The notes beneath the pieces are model-generated. The model was not told the DNA's origin, ran no database searches, and saw only the letters and a program-made list of their open reading frames with translations. A stretch of DNA of 64,000 nt from Terrimesophilobacter sp044464485 (GTDB taxonomy: Bacteria; Actinomycetota; Actinomycetes; Actinomycetales; Microbacteriaceae): positions 186,001-250,000 of the forward strand of contig JBIQLG010000001.1 in the NCBI GenBank assembly GCA_044464485.1, written 5' to 3'. The position numbers and the translations under genes are program-made. Below are positions 1-8,883 of the stretch, in pieces (position 1 is the first letter of the stretch; each line of letters begins with the position of its first letter).

Positions 1-551
1 GAACTCATTGTCCAAAATGCCACAGCCATGGGGGAGCTGAGCGCAACGACGCGCTCTCCAACGAGAAAGTAGGTGGAAAGGCACACCGCAGCCGTGAACG
101 CCATGAGCACTCCGAACGGATTCAGTTCGCTCGCCCACACCTGCGCCACGACCGCGAGACCGAGCAGCACGCAGCCGATGGCCACCCACAGGCGGGCTCG
201 CACCGTTTCGTGGAAGAAGAAGAATGCGACGAGCGCGACCATGAGCACCGCGGTGAACTCGATGAGAAGTGTGATACCCACGGGCAGCACGCTGATCGCC
301 AGGGCGTAGGTGAACTGAAGCATGGCAACCCCCACGATTCCCATCGCAACCAGAACCGCCAGCTGCCGCCACGACACCCGGAATGCGGAACGATTGGCGA
401 ACAGCAGAACGGCGCCGGCGATGACCGCGGTGGCGCCGACGCGAAACAGGGTCAACTGGGCCGGCTCGATTCCCGCCTCCAGAATCACTCGAGTCACGCT
501 GCCGTTTGCACCAAAGAGCAGGGCGGCGCACAGCGCGTAAATGTAGCCCAT
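1..551 (-). CDS. EamA/RhtA-type drug/metabolite permease, 3' part cut by window edge
   Basis: An open frame runs from an ATG at 551 off the left edge, giving about 183 residues. It begins MGYIYALCAALLFGANGS and consists almost entirely of hydrophobic helices with short loops. About six membrane segments are visible, so roughly the second half of a ten-helix DMT-superfamily permease is missing. EamA proteins export amino acids or other small metabolites across the cytoplasmic membrane; the substrate cannot be inferred. The start lies 4 bases beyond the stop of the aldo/keto reductase on the same strand, so the two are probably co-transcribed. Confidence 0.85.
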   Translation of the reverse strand, partial: MGYIYALCAALLFGANGSVTRVILEAGIEPAQLTLFRVGATAVIAGAVLLFANRSAFRVSWRQLAVLVAMGIVGVAMLQFTYALAISVLPVGITLLIEFTAVLMVALVAFFFFHETVRARLWVAIGCVLLGLAVVAQVWASELNPFGVLMAFTAAVCLSTYFLVGERVVALSSPMAVAFWTMS

Positions 552-554
552 GTG

Positions 555-1559
555 CTAATTCAGTCCGGTGCCATGAACCGCGAGAGGTTCAATCCTCGCG
601 AGCTCTGCACTGGTCAACGCGGGGGCATGTGCAGCGGCGAGACTGTCTTCCAGCTGGGAAACACTGCTCGCCCCGACGAGGGCAGAAGTCACCTGTGGCT
701 GGCGAAGCACCCACGACAGAGCCAGCTGCGCGAGAGTTTGCCCGCGGTCCCCGGCAATCTCATTCAATGCCCGTGCGCGGTCGAGGTAGGTTTTCGAGAT
801 GTTTTCTTCGGACATCCATCTGCCCTCTGCGGCACGCGAATCCGAGGGGATTCCGTCCAGATAGCGATTCGTCGCGAGGCCCTGGGCGAGGGGGGAGAAG
901 ACGATGCAGCCGATACCGAGCTCGTCGATCTGCTGCAGGAGGCCACCCTCCGGGGTGTGGTCGAACATGTTGTACCTGGGCTGGTGGATGAGCAGGCGGA
1001 TGCCGTCCGCGGCGAGCAGCTCGTGTGCCGTGCGCGTTTGCTCCGGATCATAATTGGAGATCCCCACGTACAGCGCTTTTCCCTGGTGCACCGCGCTCGC
1101 CAGCGCGCCCATGGTTTCTTCCAGCGGAGTGTCCGGATCCGGCCGGTGCGAGTAAAAGATGTCGACATAGTCCAACCCCATTCTCGCGAGGCTTTGATCG
1201 AGCGAAGAAAGCAGGTATTTGCGCGAACCCCACTCGCCGTATGGACCCGGCCACATGTCGTAACCGGCTTTGGTCGAAATGACAAGTTCGTCGCGGTACG
1301 GGCGAAAGTCCTCGGCAAAGATTCGGCCGAAATTGGATTCCGCCGAGCCTCCCGGAGGACCATAATTATTCGCCAGATCGAAATGCGTGACACCGAGATC
1401 GAAGGCTCTGCGAAGGATCAGCCGCTGGGCATCCAGAGGGCGGTCTGCGCCGAAGTTATTCCAGAGTCCGAGTGAAATGCGCGGCAGCTTAAGTCCGCTG
1501 TTTCCCGCTCGGACATAGGGCATGTTGTCGTAACGATCGGATGCTGCCTGGAAACTCAT
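555..1559 (-). CDS. Aldo/keto reductase, Gpr/YghZ type
   Basis: A protein of 334 residues, full length for the aldo/keto reductase superfamily, which reduces aldehydes or ketones with NADPH in a TIM barrel. Family features are visible: the start MSFQAASDRYDNMPYVRAG, the LGLWNNFG segment, the catalytic Asp/Tyr region FDLANNYGPPGGSAE, the DLVDI-like segment LDYVDIFYSHRPD and a C-terminal cofactor-binding ALVGASSVSQLEDS. The N-terminus and the YSHRPDPDTPLEETM stretch resemble L-glyceraldehyde-3-phosphate reductase (Gpr/YghZ). An in-frame GTG at 1562 is an alternative start. It precedes the EamA permease by 3 bases. The physiological substrate is unknown. Confidence 0.88.
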   Translation of the reverse strand: MSFQAASDRYDNMPYVRAGNSGLKLPRISLGLWNNFGADRPLDAQRLILRRAFDLGVTHFDLANNYGPPGGSAESNFGRIFAEDFRPYRDELVISTKAGYDMWPGPYGEWGSRKYLLSSLDQSLARMGLDYVDIFYSHRPDPDTPLEETMGALASAVHQGKALYVGISNYDPEQTRTAHELLAADGIRLLIHQPRYNMFDHTPEGGLLQQIDELGIGCIVFSPLAQGLATNRYLDGIPSDSRAAEGRWMSEENISKTYLDRARALNEIAGDRGQTLAQLALSWVLRQPQVTSALVGASSVSQLEDSLAAAHAPALTSAELARIEPLAVHGTGLN

Positions 1560-1665
1560 CACGTCAGCCTACGACTACTCCTGCACCGTTCTCGACGCCG
1601 CCGAGAGTTCCACAGTTTCGCGCCGCACCCGCTGCGAATTGCGGAGGCGCAGCACCATGGTTGCC

Positions 1666-2187
1666 ATGACAGACACATTGACAGTAACCGGCCTGGTTGC
1701 CACGACACCTCGCCACCTCATCACCGCGGAAGGGCTGGCTGTGACGAGTTTTCGGCTGGCCTCCAACCTACGAAAGTTCGACCGTCACAAAAACAGCTGG
1801 GTTGACGCCGGAACCAATTGGTACACCGTGTCGACCTACCGTCAGCTCGCGCTCAATCTTGTTACCTCGCTCAACAAGGGAGACCGCGTACTCGTGACGG
1901 GAAAACTGCGCATTCGCGAATGGGGCGACGGCGATCGCACGGGACTCAACATCGATCTCGACGCCGACGCGCTGGGCCACGATCTGAGTTGGGGAACCGC
2001 GACCTTTGTCCGCAGCATCCACTCGACCGTCCGCGAAGCGGACGCGCCCAGTACTCCGGCCGAGAACGATTTCCCTTCGGAGGAAAGCGGGTCGGTCGCC
2101 ACTGAGGCGGCCGTGGTGCCGGCAGAGAATGCGGAAGGGACAGCTTCGTCCGTCGAGCATGATGCTGACGTCGCCGTTCCGTTCTGA
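1666..2187 (+). CDS. Single-stranded DNA-binding (SSB-like) OB-fold protein
   Basis: About 173 residues from the ATG at 1666; ATGs or other starts at 1657 and 1639 are alternatives. The N-terminal 105 residues form an SSB OB-fold: TVTGLVATTPRH, then FRLASN, WYTVSTYRQLALN and NKGDRVLVTGKLRIREW, the usual SSB beta-strand blocks. The C-terminal part is acidic and low in complexity, and ends in VAVPF rather than the classical acidic DDDIPF tail. It is separate from the canonical replicative SSB, which is normally next to rpsF and rplI. It is likely an auxiliary SSB paralogue of the type common in Actinobacteria. It reads away from the aldo/keto reductase. Confidence 0.82.
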   Translation: MTDTLTVTGLVATTPRHLITAEGLAVTSFRLASNLRKFDRHKNSWVDAGTNWYTVSTYRQLALNLVTSLNKGDRVLVTGKLRIREWGDGDRTGLNIDLDADALGHDLSWGTATFVRSIHSTVREADAPSTPAENDFPSEESGSVATEAAVVPAENAEGTASSVEHDADVAVPF

Positions 2188-2262
2188 CGTCGCAGGTGCT
2201 CACGGCATAGACTCATCCTTGGCCGCAAAGGACTGAGTGCGCCATGCGCGAAAGGGAGCCTC

Positions 2263-2754
2263 ATGCGCAGAGCGCGATACGCCGGAATCGGGGCGGTGGT
2301 CGTGGCGACATGCGGCCTGCTGAGTTCCTGCGCAGCGTCATTCAACGACAACGTACCGATGCCGATTCCGACTCACACCGTCAGCACGTCACCCTCGGCG
2401 TCTCCCGTCGCCCAACCGGATCCGGACCCCACGCTGCTCCCCGGCGGAACGGCGCTCGCAAACTTTGACTACTTCAACTTTGTCAACAAGCGGCTTCTCG
2501 CCGTGAACCCGAATCCATCGAGTGAGGCGATCGTCGAGAATTTGATCAACTCCGGTTTTTCCAAAGATTCGCTCGAAGTCACGGCGGACCACACCGCCGT
2601 GATCCGACGCGCCGCAGATTCGATCGAATTTTCGGTCCGGACGAGCAACGGATGCTTGCTCGGCGAGTTCGCGGCCGGCGGCTACACGAGCATGGTCGGT
2701 CCGCTCGTGAACGGGACAAGTTGCCTTATCGGCGAAACCGAGCCGATCAAGTGA
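2263..2754 (+). CDS. Small secreted lipoprotein, function unknown
   Basis: A protein of 163 residues with a basic N-terminus, a hydrophobic stretch and a lipobox LLSSC ending at Cys23, so it should be lipid-anchored on the outer face of the membrane. A Ser/Pro/Thr-rich linker (about residues 35-60) is followed by a globular domain of about 100 residues containing FDYFNFVNKRLLA and paired cysteines near the C-terminus (NGCLLGEF, GTSCLIGE). Similar lipoproteins are found in Microbacteriaceae but I know of no assigned function. It lies 75 bases after the SSB-like gene and before ettA. Confidence 0.78.
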   Translation: MRRARYAGIGAVVVATCGLLSSCAASFNDNVPMPIPTHTVSTSPSASPVAQPDPDPTLLPGGTALANFDYFNFVNKRLLAVNPNPSSEAIVENLINSGFSKDSLEVTADHTAVIRRAADSIEFSVRTSNGCLLGEFAAGGYTSMVGPLVNGTSCLIGETEPIK

Positions 2755-2801
2755 GCTGACTGTAGAAAATCTGCTCTCCGCGATTTCGTAGACTAGATGT
2801 C

Positions 2802-4484
2802 ATGGCCGAATTCATTTACACGATGGTGCGCGCCCGCAAGGCGGTCGGCGACAAACTCATTCTTGACGACGTCACGATGTCGTTTTATCCCGGGGCGAAG
2901 ATTGGCATGGTCGGCCCTAACGGAGCCGGGAAGTCCACGATTTTGAAGATTATGGCGGGACTGGACACCCCCAGCAACGGTGAGGCCAGACTCAGCCCTG
3001 GTTACTCTGTGGGCATTCTCATGCAGGAGCCCGAGCTCAACGAGAGCAAGACCGTGCTGGAGAACGTTCAGGAAGGCGTCGGCGAGATCAAAGCCAAAGT
3101 TGATCGGTTCAACGAGATCTCCGCGGCAATGGCAGAGCCGGACGCGGATTTCGACACCCTTCTCGCCGAAATGGGCGTTCTCCAGGAAGCAATCGACGCC
3201 GCGGACGCCTGGGATCTGGATTCTCAACTCGAACAGGCGATGGACGCGCTGAGAACGCCGCCCGGAGACGAAATGGTCTCCCACCTTTCGGGCGGCGAAA
3301 AGCGCCGAGTGGCGCTCACGAAGCTTCTGCTCCAAAAACCCGACCTCCTTCTGCTCGACGAACCCACAAACCACCTGGATGCCGAGAGCGTGCAGTGGCT
3401 CGAACAGCACCTCGCCAAATATCCGGGCGCGGTCATCGCCGTCACGCACGATCGGTATTTTCTCGACCATGTTGCCGAGTGGATTGCCGAGGTGGACCGT
3501 GGTCACCTTTACCCCTACGAAGGGAATTACTCGACCTATCTCGAGAAGAAGCAGGAGCGTCTTCAGGTCCAGGGCAAGAAGGACGCCAAACTCGCAAAGC
3601 GACTCTCCAGCGAACTCGAGTGGGTGCGAAGCAACGCGAAGGGCCGTCAGACCAAGTCAAAGGCACGCCTTGCCCGATACGAAGAAATGGTGACGGAAGC
3701 CGAGAAGACGCGAAAGCTCGACTTCGAGGAAATCGTGATCCCGATGGGTCCGCGGTTGGGTTCGCAAGTGCTCGAGGCCAAAAAGCTGGTCAAGGGCTTC
3801 GACGGTCGCGTGCTCATCGATGGGCTGAGCTTTACGCTTCCGCGCAACGGCATCGTGGGGATCATCGGACCCAATGGAGTCGGCAAGACCACGCTGTTCA
3901 AGACCATTGTCGGTCTCGAACCGCTCGACGGCGGCGAATTGAAGATCGGTGACACCGTTCAGCTTTCCTATGTGGATCAGAGCAGGGGCGGGATCGATCC
4001 GAACAAGACTCTGTGGGAGGTGGTGTCTGACGGCCACGATTACATCACTGTCGGCAAAACCGAGATCCCGTCGCGGGCGTACGTGAGTCAGTTCGGTTTC
4101 AAAGGCCCGGATCAGCAGAAGAAGGCCGGTGTGCTCTCGGGTGGCGAGCGCAACAGGCTCAACCTTGCACTCACCCTCAAACAAGGCGGAAACCTGCTGC
4201 TGCTCGACGAGCCGACCAACGACCTGGACGTCGAAACCCTCAGCAGCCTCGAAAATGCCCTGCTGGAGTTTCCCGGTTGCGCCGTGGTGATTACGCACGA
4301 TCGGTGGTTCCTCGACCGCACCGCTACTCACATCCTTGCGTGGGAAGGCACGGAGGAAAACCCCGCATATTGGCACTGGTACGAGGGCAACTTCGAGGCA
4401 TACGAGGAAGACAAGATTCAGCGACTCGGACCGGATGCCGCCAAACCTCACCGCAGCACGTATCGCAAACTGACGAGAGACTAA
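2802..4484 (+). CDS. ettA: Energy-dependent translational throttle protein EttA (ABC-F ATPase)
   Basis: A soluble twin-ABC ATPase of 560 residues, the normal EttA length. In E. coli, EttA binds the ribosomal E site and gates entry into elongation according to the ATP/ADP ratio. Walker A motifs GPNGAGKST and GPNGVGKTT, signature motifs LSGGEKRR and LSGGERNR, and Walker B/H-loop segments LLLLDEPTNHLD and LLLLDEPTNDLD are all intact. A charged linker separates the halves and contains the toe/P-site tether region (ERLQVQGKKDAKLAKR). There are no membrane helices. The next gene starts on the last base of its stop codon. Confidence 0.96.
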   Translation: MAEFIYTMVRARKAVGDKLILDDVTMSFYPGAKIGMVGPNGAGKSTILKIMAGLDTPSNGEARLSPGYSVGILMQEPELNESKTVLENVQEGVGEIKAKVDRFNEISAAMAEPDADFDTLLAEMGVLQEAIDAADAWDLDSQLEQAMDALRTPPGDEMVSHLSGGEKRRVALTKLLLQKPDLLLLDEPTNHLDAESVQWLEQHLAKYPGAVIAVTHDRYFLDHVAEWIAEVDRGHLYPYEGNYSTYLEKKQERLQVQGKKDAKLAKRLSSELEWVRSNAKGRQTKSKARLARYEEMVTEAEKTRKLDFEEIVIPMGPRLGSQVLEAKKLVKGFDGRVLIDGLSFTLPRNGIVGIIGPNGVGKTTLFKTIVGLEPLDGGELKIGDTVQLSYVDQSRGGIDPNKTLWEVVSDGHDYITVGKTEIPSRAYVSQFGFKGPDQQKKAGVLSGGERNRLNLALTLKQGGNLLLLDEPTNDLDVETLSSLENALLEFPGCAVVITHDRWFLDRTATHILAWEGTEENPAYWHWYEGNFEAYEEDKIQRLGPDAAKPHRSTYRKLTRD

Positions 4485-4957
4485 TGCGAATTCACATTTC
4501 GGTGCCGTTGCGCTGGGGCGATCTCGATGCGTACAACCATGTCAACAATGTGCACATGATGCGCATTCTGGAAGAGGCGCGCGTGAGAGCGTTCTGGGCA
4601 CCCGAGGTTGGCGAGCCAGCGCCGACCGCGGTTCTGGAAGCGAGCGCGGGTTCAGACACAATCACGATGATTGCCGGTCACGTCGTCGAATACGTCGGGC
4701 CCGTGGAATACCATCAGGAACCCTTGGACGTGCAACTATGGATCAGCGCGGTAGGCGGTGCGAGCGCGGATATCGCCTACGAGGTGTACTCGCGGGGCGC
4801 ACTCGTGGTTCGCGCCGAGAGCACCATGGTCTTCATTGACGCAAAGACGCAACGGCCGAGGCGAATCGCCGACTCCGAGCGTGCGGCGTGGGAACCATAT
4901 TTCGGCGACCGGATTATGTTCAAGCGCGACGCGAAATGGGCGCGGTCGCAACAATAA
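4484..4957 (+). CDS. Hot-dog fold acyl-CoA thioesterase (4HBT/YbgC type)
   Basis: A protein of 157 residues starting at the ATG at 4484, which shares its A with the ettA stop (TAATG), so the two are translationally coupled. The N-terminal motif PLRWGDLDAYNHVNNVHMMRILEEAR is the 4-hydroxybenzoyl-CoA thioesterase signature, with the Asp-Asn-H-V-N cluster expected in the active site. It probably hydrolyses an acyl-CoA thioester in the cytoplasm; the chain is not predictable. It faces the convergent tesB gene 13 bases downstream. Confidence 0.9.
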   Translation: MRIHISVPLRWGDLDAYNHVNNVHMMRILEEARVRAFWAPEVGEPAPTAVLEASAGSDTITMIAGHVVEYVGPVEYHQEPLDVQLWISAVGGASADIAYEVYSRGALVVRAESTMVFIDAKTQRPRRIADSERAAWEPYFGDRIMFKRDAKWARSQQ

Positions 4958-4970
4958 CGGCCCCGCCGCG

Positions 4971-5840
4971 TTAGTTCGAGGGGACTCGGATCATTCCTTC
5001 CTGCGCGACGCTCGCCAGAAGCGCTCCGTCCCGCGAATAGATGCGACCCGTTGCGAGCCCACGGCCCCCAATGGCGTTCGGAGATTCCTGAACGTACAGC
5101 AGCCACTCATCGACCCGCCCGAAACGGTGCCACCACATGGCGTGATCCAGGCTCGCGACCTTCATTCCGCGCGTTGCCCACACCGCATTGTGTCGTCGCA
5201 ATATCGGCTCCAGCAGGGAATAATCGCTCGCGTAGGCCAGGGCGGCGCGGTGCAGAACTTCGTCATCGGGAAGCCGGTCAATTGCCTTCATCCATATCGC
5301 CTGATGAGGGACGCGATCGTTCACTTTTCCGAAGTAGACGGGCTCGCCGACATGGCGCATTTCGAAGGCGCGGCCCGTTGCCCAGTACTTTGCAATCGGA
5401 TGATCGATGCTGCTCAGGAGCTCGGCGTCACTCGGCAGGGACTCGGGGTCCGGTACATCCGCAGGCATATCGATCTGGTGCTCTAGGCCCTCGTCGCGGT
5501 CTTGAAACGAGGCGATCATCGAGAGAATCGGCCGTCCTTCCTGGTACGCCTGAGTGCGTCGCGTGGAGAAGGATCGTCCATCATGTATTCGGTCCACGGC
5601 GAAGGTAATGGGTTGTGTGACATCTCCGGGCCGCAGAAAATAGCCGTGCAACGAATGGATGTGCCGGTCGTCGTCGACTGTGCGGGATGCGGCAATCGCG
5701 GACTGCGCGAGAACCTGGCCGCCGAAAACCCGGCCGAGCGGCATCCACTCGCTGATTCCGGTAAAAATATCCTCGCTGGTTCGTGCCCCCGTGTTTTCGA
5801 GCGCAAGCGCTGAAAGCAGTCCCGCAACGGGCTCCATCAT
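4971..5840 (-). CDS. tesB: Acyl-CoA thioesterase II
   Basis: About 289 residues, the usual TesB length, made of two tandem hot-dog domains. Family blocks seen are RVFGGQVLAQSAIAA, HSLHGYFLRPGD and RDGRSFSTRRTQAYQ in domain one, and SLDHAMWWH, DEWLLYVQESPNA and GRGLATGRIYSRDG in domain two. The catalytic Asp-Thr/Ser-Gln set is consistent with SLDHAMW and the RRTQAYQ region. TesB hydrolyses medium- to long-chain acyl-CoAs. The start is at one of two adjacent ATGs (5840 or 5837), with a TTG at 5843 also possible. It is convergent with the 4HBT gene. Confidence 0.94.
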   Translation of the reverse strand: MMEPVAGLLSALALENTGARTSEDIFTGISEWMPLGRVFGGQVLAQSAIAASRTVDDDRHIHSLHGYFLRPGDVTQPITFAVDRIHDGRSFSTRRTQAYQEGRPILSMIASFQDRDEGLEHQIDMPADVPDPESLPSDAELLSSIDHPIAKYWATGRAFEMRHVGEPVYFGKVNDRVPHQAIWMKAIDRLPDDEVLHRAALAYASDYSLLEPILRRHNAVWATRGMKVASLDHAMWWHRFGRVDEWLLYVQESPNAIGGRGLATGRIYSRDGALLASVAQEGMIRVPSN

Positions 5841-5908
5841 CAAAACTCCCGGGTCAATTGCTGCTCGGGCTTACGAAGCCCTTCCGTTCTAGGTAGTTTA
5901 GAGGTCAG

Positions 5909-6586
5909 ATGAGCCCTACATTTTCTCTGGTTGATTCCCTCGCTCTCAGCGACCTGCAGACTTTTCTCGGTCGCGCCGGTAGGGTCGAGGACGGTTCTGT
6001 GCGCCTCATTGCCGACTCAGGAGTCCTCGCAGCGTATGTTGCCATTTTTTATCCAGTCGGATTGCGCGACGAGACCCCGACCGTACTGGGACTCAGAACG
6101 TTCGCTCTCTCCAGTGACAACTCGGTTGATGCGGTCGTGCCGGTGCGCTCGCTCCTCGAACGGCTCGCGAAATTGGCGTCAGACGTTGTGGATCCCTCGG
6201 CATCCGTCACCGTGAACTTGCCCATCGAAGTCAACACGGTCGTGTGGTCGGCGATTTCCCCGCCTCGAGGCGGATGGCATGGCCTCGATCCTGTGCCGTG
6301 CGAGCTGCTGGAATCGGTGGCGGATTCGGGAATCGCGGAAATCAGGGATGCGGTACCAGCGGGAACGGGGGAGCAGCTCGTCCACCGTGCTCGCGCCGAA
6401 GTGTGGAGTCGCCCGATCGACGGCTTTGAGCATATTCCTGCCGGTGCTGCGTTCGCGTGCCACACCCTCGGTTTTCTCGCGCCGCCCGAACCCGTGCGCG
6501 TGTTCGAGACCGGGCCGTGGACGCGCCTGAGCACGCAGCGCGGGCACGTCCTCGTGCGGCGCAAAGCCTGGACGCTTCAGGCGTGA
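5909..6586 (+). CDS. Conserved actinobacterial protein, function unknown
   Basis: A soluble protein of 225 residues with no signal peptide or membrane helix. I do not recognise a domain. The sequence is rich in beta-strand-like hydrophobic stretches, with one segment of note (WSAISPPRGGWHGLDPVP) and a C-terminus with several tryptophans and arginines. It has its own promoter space of 66 bases from divergent tesB. Codon use matches its neighbours, and long frames on the opposite strand here are shadows of it. Confidence 0.65.
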   Translation: MSPTFSLVDSLALSDLQTFLGRAGRVEDGSVRLIADSGVLAAYVAIFYPVGLRDETPTVLGLRTFALSSDNSVDAVVPVRSLLERLAKLASDVVDPSASVTVNLPIEVNTVVWSAISPPRGGWHGLDPVPCELLESVADSGIAEIRDAVPAGTGEQLVHRARAEVWSRPIDGFEHIPAGAAFACHTLGFLAPPEPVRVFETGPWTRLSTQRGHVLVRRKAWTLQA

Positions 6587-6689
6587 CGGCGCGGTAGCGG
6601 CAGCACACAACATCCACTAGCCGAGAATCTCTCAGAGCTGTACGATTTCGCCAACGCCGCATTCCCGACGCGGTTGGTGAGGATGCGCC

Positions 6690-8261
6690 GTGAAGCGAGT
6701 GGTCCAGATATTCAGCGCGCTGTGTCTCGCGGTCGGCGCGTGGGCGGCAGGCCCGGCAGCGGCCTGGGCCAACGACTCGTTCACTGTCGACGACATCCCG
6801 GGCGGCATCATCGCCGAGCAGCCCAATCACGACGAGGTGAAGTTTTCCGGCACCGTGACGTACGGCGGCGAGGAAATGGATGTCTTCATTTTTATCGATT
6901 CTCACCTCGTGACGTGCGAGGACGATTTCGGCAACGATTTCAATGAGTACACGTGCCTGCGCACCGGGTGGTTCCCCACGAACACAACATGGGAGTACTT
7001 CTTGACGCACGAGGACGTGGAGCGACTCGGGCTGACGTTTCTTGGTCCGCACGAAGTGAGATTCGTCCTCACCAGGTGGATGGATGGGCCGCGGTTCATT
7101 CAGGACGAAAAGACACTGTCGCTCGAATTCGTGACGGAAATGCCTACGGAAACCCCAACATCGCTTCCGCAAGCCGCTTTACCGTTGGCGCCTGAGCCGC
7201 AATCTCCCCGGTCTTCCGTGTCTGAGTTGTCTTCGGGCGATCCGGCCTCACCGAGCGTCTTAAGCGCCGTGCGACCCCTCGCGACAGTCGCCACGAGCCA
7301 CGTCAATGCCGTGATCACCGCCGCGGTGACGATCATCCTGCTGCTGCTCGTCGGGTTTCCCTCAGCGCTGCTCGGGCAGTCCCTGGGGGAGAACTACGAT
7401 CGGCTTTTCGGTCGGGTTAATGCCGCGGTGCGGCGTGCGAAGACGAAGTTGTCGCGGCCGGCAGTGCCGCACCCTCCCCTTCCCGAGTGGCTGCCGATCA
7501 CGTTCGGTCTCGTGCTCGCAACCATCATGTCGGCTTTCGTGGACCCGGGCTTCGGGTTCAATCCTGGTTCCGCACGCATGCTCGCCTCCATGGGGATCGC
7601 TTTCGCGCTCGAGAGCGTGGCCGGGTGGGTTGTCATTCGGGCGGTTCTGGCCCGAACGGATCCGGAACTCCGTCCGAAGCCCGAGTTCAAGTTCGGGTCC
7701 CTGCTCATCATCCTCATCGCCGTCATCCTGTCGAGGCTCGTCGGGTTTGAACCCGGAATGGTGTTCGGTCTCGTCGTCGGGCTCGCGTTCGGCACGAGCC
7801 TGGCATCCGCTCGGGAAGTTCGCGTGAAATTCATCGGGCTCACGTGGGCTTTCACGATAGGGGTGGTCGGGTGGGTCGGGTACAGCCTGCTTGCGGGGGC
7901 ATCCGGATGGCTGCCGTTGTTCGCGGCGGAGACGCTGAGTGCCGTGGCGGTGGGTTCTCTCGCTGCCCTCCCCGTCGCGCTGCTGCCTCTTGGCGGACTG
8001 GACGGCGGTGTGCTGTTCCGCTGGAACCGGTGGGCGTGGGCTGGAGTTTATGCGGTGGCGTTGTTCGTCTTCTTCGTTGTTCTCCTGCCCATGCCGTTCA
8101 GCTGGGGCGAGATCGGCGCGCCGCTGGCCACCTGGGTCGCACTGTATGTCGCCTACGCCGTGTTCGCTGTGGCGGTGTGGGCGGGTTTCCGACTCACGAA
8201 GCCTAAGGGCGCGCATCCGAAACCATCAGAACTCGAAACGGCGGGGACACTCACGGAGTAA
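6690..8261 (+). CDS. Secreted/multi-pass membrane protein with extracytoplasmic N-terminal domain
   Basis: A protein of 523 residues. The N-terminus has a signal peptide cleavable after about AAAWA (residue 27). An extracytoplasmic domain of about 140 residues with one Cys pair (VTCEDDFGND, EYTCLRTGW) follows, then a Ser/Pro-rich linker. About eight to ten membrane helices occupy residues 205-505. The membrane part carries GFNPGS, SRLVGFEPGMVFGLV and a late PLGGLDGG motif. The family looks conserved in Actinobacteria but I cannot name a function. It overlaps the convergent DUF2510 gene by 11 bases. Confidence 0.75.
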   Translation: MKRVVQIFSALCLAVGAWAAGPAAAWANDSFTVDDIPGGIIAEQPNHDEVKFSGTVTYGGEEMDVFIFIDSHLVTCEDDFGNDFNEYTCLRTGWFPTNTTWEYFLTHEDVERLGLTFLGPHEVRFVLTRWMDGPRFIQDEKTLSLEFVTEMPTETPTSLPQAALPLAPEPQSPRSSVSELSSGDPASPSVLSAVRPLATVATSHVNAVITAAVTIILLLLVGFPSALLGQSLGENYDRLFGRVNAAVRRAKTKLSRPAVPHPPLPEWLPITFGLVLATIMSAFVDPGFGFNPGSARMLASMGIAFALESVAGWVVIRAVLARTDPELRPKPEFKFGSLLIILIAVILSRLVGFEPGMVFGLVVGLAFGTSLASAREVRVKFIGLTWAFTIGVVGWVGYSLLAGASGWLPLFAAETLSAVAVGSLAALPVALLPLGGLDGGVLFRWNRWAWAGVYAVALFVFFVVLLPMPFSWGEIGAPLATWVALYVAYAVFAVAVWAGFRLTKPKGAHPKPSELETAGTLTE

Positions 8262-8877
8262 GCACTCCCGGCAGGGTCGCGATCTGGTTGAAGACCGACG
8301 CCATGATGACGACGACGAGCACGATGCCGAGAATGAACGACAACACAATGAGGGAAATGGAAACCCACATCGGCGAGATACCTCGGCCGGTGCGTCGCCG
8401 CACCACGACCGATCGGCCAATCGGATATACGGAATAGCTGAGGAACGCCCACGCCCAATGGAACGGGCGAGGCACCTCACGCCGCTCCAGCTCCCGATAG
8501 TCGAGGTAGGCGAACCACACGCTCAGGCCGTACGCGATCATGCCTCCGACGACGGAGATGAGGTAGCCAGGCGAGACCATGAGGTTGAGCATCGCCATTT
8601 CGCTCGTGGCCGCGGAAAGGTCGAACATCCGCGACCAGTCGATCGTGACGAGGCCGAATGACGAAAGGTATGGGACGAAGACGACGAGCCAGATCCATAC
8701 CGTGTTCCACGGTGTTCCACTCGGCGCGGAGAGGGACGTGGTCTCCATCGAGTACCCTTGCGCAACGGGAGGCGCCTGGAAATCCGATTGGTTCTGCGTC
8801 CACGCGCGCCCATCCCACCAGCGTGACCGGGTCGCGTCGTTGGGGTCCGGATACCAACCAGCGCTCGGAAGTGTCAT
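8251..8877 (-). CDS. DUF2510 domain membrane protein
   Basis: A protein of 208 residues. The N-terminal DUF2510 motif (SAGWYPDPNDATRSRWWDGRAWT) is a short Trp-rich domain found at the N-termini of many actinobacterial membrane proteins. About four membrane helices follow (WIWLVVFVPYLSSF, YLISVVGGMIAYGLSVW, the segment WAWAFLSYSVYP, and a C-terminal ISLIVLSFILGIVLVVVIMA). Function is unknown. Its stop lies 11 bases inside the end of the convergent 523-residue gene, and its start is close behind the stop of the FAD dehydrogenase. Confidence 0.85.
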   Translation of the reverse strand: MTLPSAGWYPDPNDATRSRWWDGRAWTQNQSDFQAPPVAQGYSMETTSLSAPSGTPWNTVWIWLVVFVPYLSSFGLVTIDWSRMFDLSAATSEMAMLNLMVSPGYLISVVGGMIAYGLSVWFAYLDYRELERREVPRPFHWAWAFLSYSVYPIGRSVVVRRRTGRGISPMWVSISLIVLSFILGIVLVVVIMASVFNQIATLPGVLTP

Positions 8878-8883
8878 GGTTGA

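Noticed and set aside
210..1475. 421-codon plus-strand frame at the left end
   Set aside because: Antisense shadow of the EamA and aldo/keto reductase genes.
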